From Candidatus Poribacteria bacterium (GTDB taxonomy: Bacteria; Poribacteria; WGA-4E; WGA-3G): a stretch of DNA of 9,751 nucleotides. A model generated the notes under the pieces. It was not told the origin of the DNA. It ran no database searches and saw only the letters and a list, made by a program, of their open reading frames with translations. This document shows, piece by piece, positions 7,154 to 9,751 of this stretch. A program made the position numbers and the translations under genes. The stretch lies in NCBI GenBank assembly GCA_028818995.1, contig JAPPMR010000094.1:1-9751 (forward strand). The letters are read 5' to 3'. Position 1 is the first letter of the stretch. Each line of letters begins with the position of its first letter.

Positions 7154-7339
7154 GTTAATAACAAAATTTAAGCATTATTGCTAATTCCGTAAATCAGATT
7201 TGTCTATCACAGAAAACATATAGTTCCGAAATCCTAAAACCTTGGAAATCTCGGTTCAGACAATAAACACCACGCATTTATAAAATAAATATTTTTAAAC
7301 TGACATCTTCCGATTTCCCCAACGAGGTCCTCGCCGACG

Positions 7340-8845
7340 ATGAATCGTTATCAGAAAGTCATACTTCTGCTTTTAGGCGGTATCACATTAGCCTTACTCA
7401 TGAGTCGCTCTGCTGACACTGACCGTGAATCCAACCGATTGAAAAAATCTGTAAACCGTCAAGATTTCGTGAGACCTAAAAGTTCTGTGAGACGGCCAAG
7501 TTCCGTGAACCGCCAAGGTTTTGAGAATCGCCCAAGTTCTGTAAACATCCCGTGGCCTCATACATCAAATTTACCCATCGTTATTATTGATACGAATGGT
7601 AGATGGATTCCTGACGAACCCAAGATTCCCGCGCGGATGAAGATTATTTATGATGAATCTGGTGACAGAAACAGTTTTGATAGTCCTCACATTCATTTTA
7701 ATGGAAAAATCGGCATAGAAGTCAGGGGTCAGACTTCACAGATGTTCCCTAAAAAACAATACGGTTTTGAATTTCAGGACGACAAGGGTAATGACAAAGA
7801 TATATCCATATTTGGGTTGCCAGCAGAATCGGATTGGGTATTGAATGGTCCCTATTCGGATAAAACGCTCATGCGGAACTACTTGGCTTTTGAATTTAGC
7901 AATCGGATCGGCAGGTACGCAACCAGAACAAAGTTTGTTGAGGTATTCCTCAATACGAATGGTGACAAAACAATCAAATCGCAACATTATGTCGGAGTCT
8001 ATTTACTCATAGAAAAGATAAAACGTGGTAAAGAACGCATTCCAATTCAATCTTTGCAGCCGACCCACAACAAGCCTCCTGAAATCACTGGAGGCTATAT
8101 AATTAAAATTGATAAAATGGATAGAAATGAGATATTTTTCTACACTCGGCAGGGTACACATCTTGCACATGTCCATCCGAAAGGACGCGAAATGACTCAT
8201 GCCCAAAGAGTGTGGATTCAAAATTATATGAGCGAATTTGAAGCCGCCTTAGCCAGTCCAGAATTTAAAGACCCAAAGCGCGGATATGCTAAGTACATTG
8301 ATGTGGATTCTTTTATTGATCATTTCATCATCAATGAACTTTTCAAAAACACGGATGGATTTCGCTACAGCGCATATATGTACAAAGATAGAGGTGGAAA
8401 ACTAACGGCGGGACCGGTCTGGGATTTCAATTTATCAATAGGCAATACTATCTTCCATCAAGGTTGGGAAACTGATAGTTGGCTTATTTATACAAACCCT
8501 GTCCCTTTCTGGTGGGATCGGTTGTTATCGGACAAAAACTTCAAACAAAAACTTGTCAAGAAGTGGAAAACACTCCGAAAAAATGAACTTGTCACATCAA
8601 AAATCCTTGACGAAATTGATCGAACAGCAGAATACCTATCAGAAGCACAAAAACGGAACTTCCAGAGATGGCGTGTGCTGGGACGTTCAATTTTTGGCAA
8701 TCCCGGACCAGGACACCGCACATATCAAGGTGAAGTGGACGAAATGAAAACTTGGCTGCAAGTTCGGCTAAAGTGGATGGATAAACACATTGAATTGTTG
8801 CCACAAAAACAAAAGTATCAATATCCTCAAAGACGTCGCTACTAA
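7340..8845 (+). CDS. CotH-family (atypical kinase) protein, membrane-anchored or exported
   Basis: The 501-residue product starts with a hydrophobic segment (VILLLLGGITLALLM, 7-21) lacking a clear cleavage site, so an anchor or export signal is likely. Residues 36-71 are a hexapeptide-repeat linker. The CotH domain (~78-490) shows IEVRGQTSQMFPKKQYGFE (126-144), LPAESDWVLNGPYSDKTLMRN, YVGVYLLIEKIKRG (217-230), ELFKNTDGF with D339, and GPVWDFN with D362. The 23-residue gap between D339 and D362 equals that between the active-site aspartates D228 and D251 of Bacillus CotH as I recall them. CotH proteins are atypical kinases; spore CotH phosphorylates coat proteins, while functions in non-sporulating bacteria are largely unknown. 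No spore genes are nearby. The tail is basic (QKQKYQYPQRRRY). GAGG at 7324-7327 is a fair but distant Shine-Dalgarno (12-base gap). Confidence 0.9.
   Translation: MNRYQKVILLLLGGITLALLMSRSADTDRESNRLKKSVNRQDFVRPKSSVRRPSSVNRQGFENRPSSVNIPWPHTSNLPIVIIDTNGRWIPDEPKIPARMKIIYDESGDRNSFDSPHIHFNGKIGIEVRGQTSQMFPKKQYGFEFQDDKGNDKDISIFGLPAESDWVLNGPYSDKTLMRNYLAFEFSNRIGRYATRTKFVEVFLNTNGDKTIKSQHYVGVYLLIEKIKRGKERIPIQSLQPTHNKPPEITGGYIIKIDKMDRNEIFFYTRQGTHLAHVHPKGREMTHAQRVWIQNYMSEFEAALASPEFKDPKRGYAKYIDVDSFIDHFIINELFKNTDGFRYSAYMYKDRGGKLTAGPVWDFNLSIGNTIFHQGWETDSWLIYTNPVPFWWDRLLSDKNFKQKLVKKWKTLRKNELVTSKILDEIDRTAEYLSEAQKRNFQRWRVLGRSIFGNPGPGHRTYQGEVDEMKTWLQVRLKWMDKHIELLPQKQKYQYPQRRRY
7445..7552 (+). repeat. Six-unit 18-base repeat coding a hexapeptide linker in the CotH gene
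   Basis: Residues 36-71 divide into KSVNRQ, DFVRPK, SSVRRP, SSVNRQ, GFENRP and SSVNIP. In the DNA the units are recognisably related around an AAGTTCYGTGAG-like core (for example near 7489, 7508 and 7542). The linker is Arg/Ser/Pro-rich, highly basic and probably disordered. It separates the hydrophobic N-terminus from the kinase domain. Confidence 0.75.
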
Positions 8846-8917
8846 AATCACTCAATGTGCATCCTGAAACGGCCTCGTTGTTGACCATTTGTCCAAATCC
8901 GTTTAACCGGAAACATT

Positions 8918-9003
8918 GTAGGTCGGGTAGAGCGAAGCGAAACCCGACAATCTTAGTGTGACAGTGCGATCATGTCGGGTGTTATAAGCGAAACCTGACC
9001 CAC
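8918..9003. repeat. Inverted pair of GTAG/GTGG-headed hairpins (REP-pair-like), copy 1
   Basis: The left unit has GTAG (8918-8921), then stem GTCGGGT (8922-8928) pairing with ACCCGAC (8942-8948) around a 13-nt loop rich in AGCGA. The right unit, read on the - strand, has GTGG (9003-9000), then GTCAGGT pairing with ACCCGAC (8980-8974) with one mismatch. The two units face each other around a spacer of about 22 bases. The first 32 bases match the copy at 9642 with one difference. Confidence 0.8.
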
Positions 9004-9050
9004 GAAATATGGTAAAATAATGTGAGTACTCCTCACTGCCCCATTTCGTG
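9001..9050. repeat. Nested inverted repeats
   Basis: CACGAAAT (9001-9008) is inverted as ATTTCGTG (9043-9050). Inside it GTGAG (9022-9026) pairs with CTCAC (9032-9036) around TACTC. It overlaps the end of the preceding hairpin pair by three bases. It may be a decayed element or an RNA structure; its function is unknown. Confidence 0.45.
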
Positions 9051-9152
9051 CAATGGGATATAAAATCTGCCCTTTTTTGTGCAGTTCTCAAAAAACACCT
9101 ACAATCTTGTCTCGTTAAACTGGCATGGATTTTGCTTTGGTTGTATATGTAT

Positions 9153-9289
9153 TATAGTGGATTCTACAATTAACTTTACATCTGAACTGTAGGAGGGAAC
9201 TCCGATTCCCGACTATCAAAGCGGTTTGGTCGCGATTCGGAGATCGCTCCTACAGAATATATGTAAACTTATTTACATAATTTACTATA
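9153..9289. mobile_element. Miniature inverted-repeat element, copy 2, interrupted by a hairpin
   Basis: The ends TATAGTGGATT... and ...TTTACTATA are imperfect inverted repeats of about 30 bases flanked by TA steps. The left part (TACAATTAACTTTACAT) and the right part (ATATGTAAACTTATTTACAT) match the reverse complement of the element at 4460-4535. The homology is interrupted only by the 69-base hairpin at 9187-9255, so the hairpin was inserted into, or replaced the few central bases of, a pre-existing element. Confidence 0.75.
9187..9255. repeat. Long imperfect hairpin of two opposed GTAG-headed palindromes
   Basis: The 27-base arms (9187-9213 and 9229-9255) are inverted repeats with 23 of 27 matches. 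CAAA/TTTG extends the stem around the loop GCGG (9221-9224). GTAG is at 9189-9192 and, on the other strand, at 9253-9250. Each arm is itself a hairpin: GGGAA-CTCCGA-TTCCC (9195-9210) and GCGAT-TCGGAG-ATCGC (9232-9247). Their 6-base loops are exact complements. The four arm mismatches are two compensatory pairs in these local stems. Confidence 0.85.
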
Positions 9290-9499
9290 TAACCCAAGTT
9301 GCCACCTACAGATTTTAGGCATGCTGACACCATTTTAATTCGAAAAAGGTTATTACCGACAATTGCCAAGAATACAATATATTTGCGAACAGCTAATCAC
9401 TTATACGCCGTTGGAAAATTCGAATCCTAATTGTTTGATGGCACATTTCAGAATTATGCAACCGTTTCTCTCTCAATAGGCGTCACTATATTATGAGAT

Positions 9500-9556
9500 G
9501 ACCTACACAATTAATTAGAATCGGAGCACCTTCAATTGACACCGACATTGTGTAGG
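9500..9556. repeat. Inverted repeat CCTACACAAT / ATTGTGTAGG
   Basis: CCTACACAAT (9502-9511) is a perfect reverse complement of ATTGTGTAGG (9547-9556). The longer GACCTACACAAT (9500-9511) is also the reverse complement of ATTGTGTAGGTC at 9637-9648, which forms the left edge of the next GTAG-headed repeat. The repeats share the GTAGG head but have no palindrome after it here, so they may be remnants. Confidence 0.5.
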
Positions 9557-9641
9557 CAATTGATACAACCATAACAGCCAAAGAGATGCTAATACCATTC
9601 CTAATCGAAAAAGTATCATATAGGATTTCTATAAATATTGT

Positions 9642-9722
9642 GTAGGTCGGGTAGAGCGAAGCGACACCCGACACGTAGTTCATATCACCTTGTGCATGTC
9701 GGGTTTCGTAAACTCAACCCAT
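9642..9722. repeat. Inverted pair of GTAG-headed hairpins, copy 2, right unit decayed
   Basis: The left unit is GTAG (9642-9645), then GTCGGGT (9646-9652) pairing with ACCCGAC (9666-9672). It is identical to the copy at 8918 except for one loop base. The right unit starts with TGTCGGGTTTCG (9697-9708) but its distal part (AAACTCAACCCATAG) has lost the pairing and the clean head. Shared left units with diverged right units and spacers indicate related elements that have decayed unevenly. Confidence 0.75.
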
Positions 9723-9751
9723 AGGTGTCAACTTAAGGATTTTCAGCGATT

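Larger units (their letters stand above)
7028..7339. other. Intergenic region between hydrolase and CotH genes
   Basis: No gene was seen. Two small hairpins lie 13-45 bases after the hydrolase stop codon (7041-7071), followed by an AT-rich stretch with a promoter (7124-7153) and a leader of about 180 bases before the CotH gene. No riboswitch or longer structure was recognised. Confidence 0.7.
8846..9751. other. About 900 bases without a gene, packed with repeats
   Basis: No credible coding sequence was found on either strand; short frames there arise from the repeats themselves. The region holds an inverted pair of GTAG-headed hairpins (8918-9003), a nested hairpin (9001-9050), the second miniature element with an internal hairpin (9153-9289), an inverted repeat at 9500-9556, and a second GTAG-headed pair (9642-9722). 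The stretch 9293-9499 is AT-rich and shows nothing I can identify. No tRNA or recognised regulatory RNA was found. Confidence 0.7.

Noticed and set aside
8903..9091. Short - strand frame across the hairpin pair
   Set aside because: It is a translation of the repeat itself (contains ASLYPTY, also produced at the other copy), with no ribosome binding site and no recognisable protein.
9405..9430. TTCGAATCC resembling a tRNA T-loop
   Set aside because: The flanking bases do not form a T-stem, and no D-arm, anticodon stem or acceptor stem could be paired around it.
9486..9683. Short - strand frame at the right end
   Set aside because: It also starts inside a hairpin repeat and shares the ASLYPTY peptide with the other copy; it has no coding signals.
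8918..9722. Possible CRISPR array from the repeated 32-base unit
   Set aside because: Only two copies, about 690 bases apart, with no regular spacers and no cas genes; they fit dispersed hairpin pairs instead.

Overview
This is an accessory-looking stretch of a bacterial chromosome or contig, moderately AT-rich by eye. All recognisable genes lie on the + strand, and much of the intergenic DNA is made of small repeats. The gene mix is a sugar-type Gfo/Idh/MocA dehydrogenase, a secreted beta-propeller/di-heme cytochrome fusion, a secreted LamG protein ending in the motif AVYPAGKLATTWG, a secreted alpha/beta hydrolase and a CotH-like kinase. Together with the GTAGGTCGGGTAGAGCGAAG intergenic repeats, this resembles Candidatus Poribacteria (sponge or marine lineages). 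That assignment is inference from gene style; Planctomycetota or another PVC-like lineage cannot be excluded.

Layout: (1) 1-932, the 3' part of an NAD(P)-dependent dehydrogenase. (2) 933-1305, intergenic DNA with two GTAG-headed hairpins and a good sigma70-type promoter. (3) 1306-4104, a 932-residue exported YVTN beta-propeller / two-CXXCH cytochrome / TIG-like fusion. (4) 4216-4428, a 70-residue glycine-zipper protein with a strong ribosome binding site. (5) 4429-4804, intergenic DNA with a miniature inverted-repeat element, a terminator-like hairpin and repeated TTTCAG motifs. (6) 4805-7027, a tightly spaced pair: secreted LamG protein, then secreted serine hydrolase. (7) 7028-7339, intergenic DNA with an extended -10 promoter. 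(8) 7340-8845, a CotH-family kinase with a hexapeptide-repeat linker. (9) 8846-9751, about 900 bases with no gene, holding two GTAG-headed inverted repeat pairs, a second copy of the miniature element with another hairpin nested in it, and other inverted repeats.

At least four gene products carry an export signal or N-terminal hydrophobic segment, so the window is mostly about the cell envelope. The LamG/hydrolase pair is probably one operon, because the hydrolase ribosome binding site overlaps the LamG stop codon. The other genes look like separate units, two with their own promoter. No phage-defence, CRISPR, transposase, rRNA or tRNA gene was found.

The most distinctive content is in the repeats. 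One is a long imperfect hairpin (9187-9255) whose only four mismatches are two compensatory base-pair swaps that preserve two local hairpins with complementary loops. It sits inside a miniature element whose other copy (4460-4535) provides the empty site.
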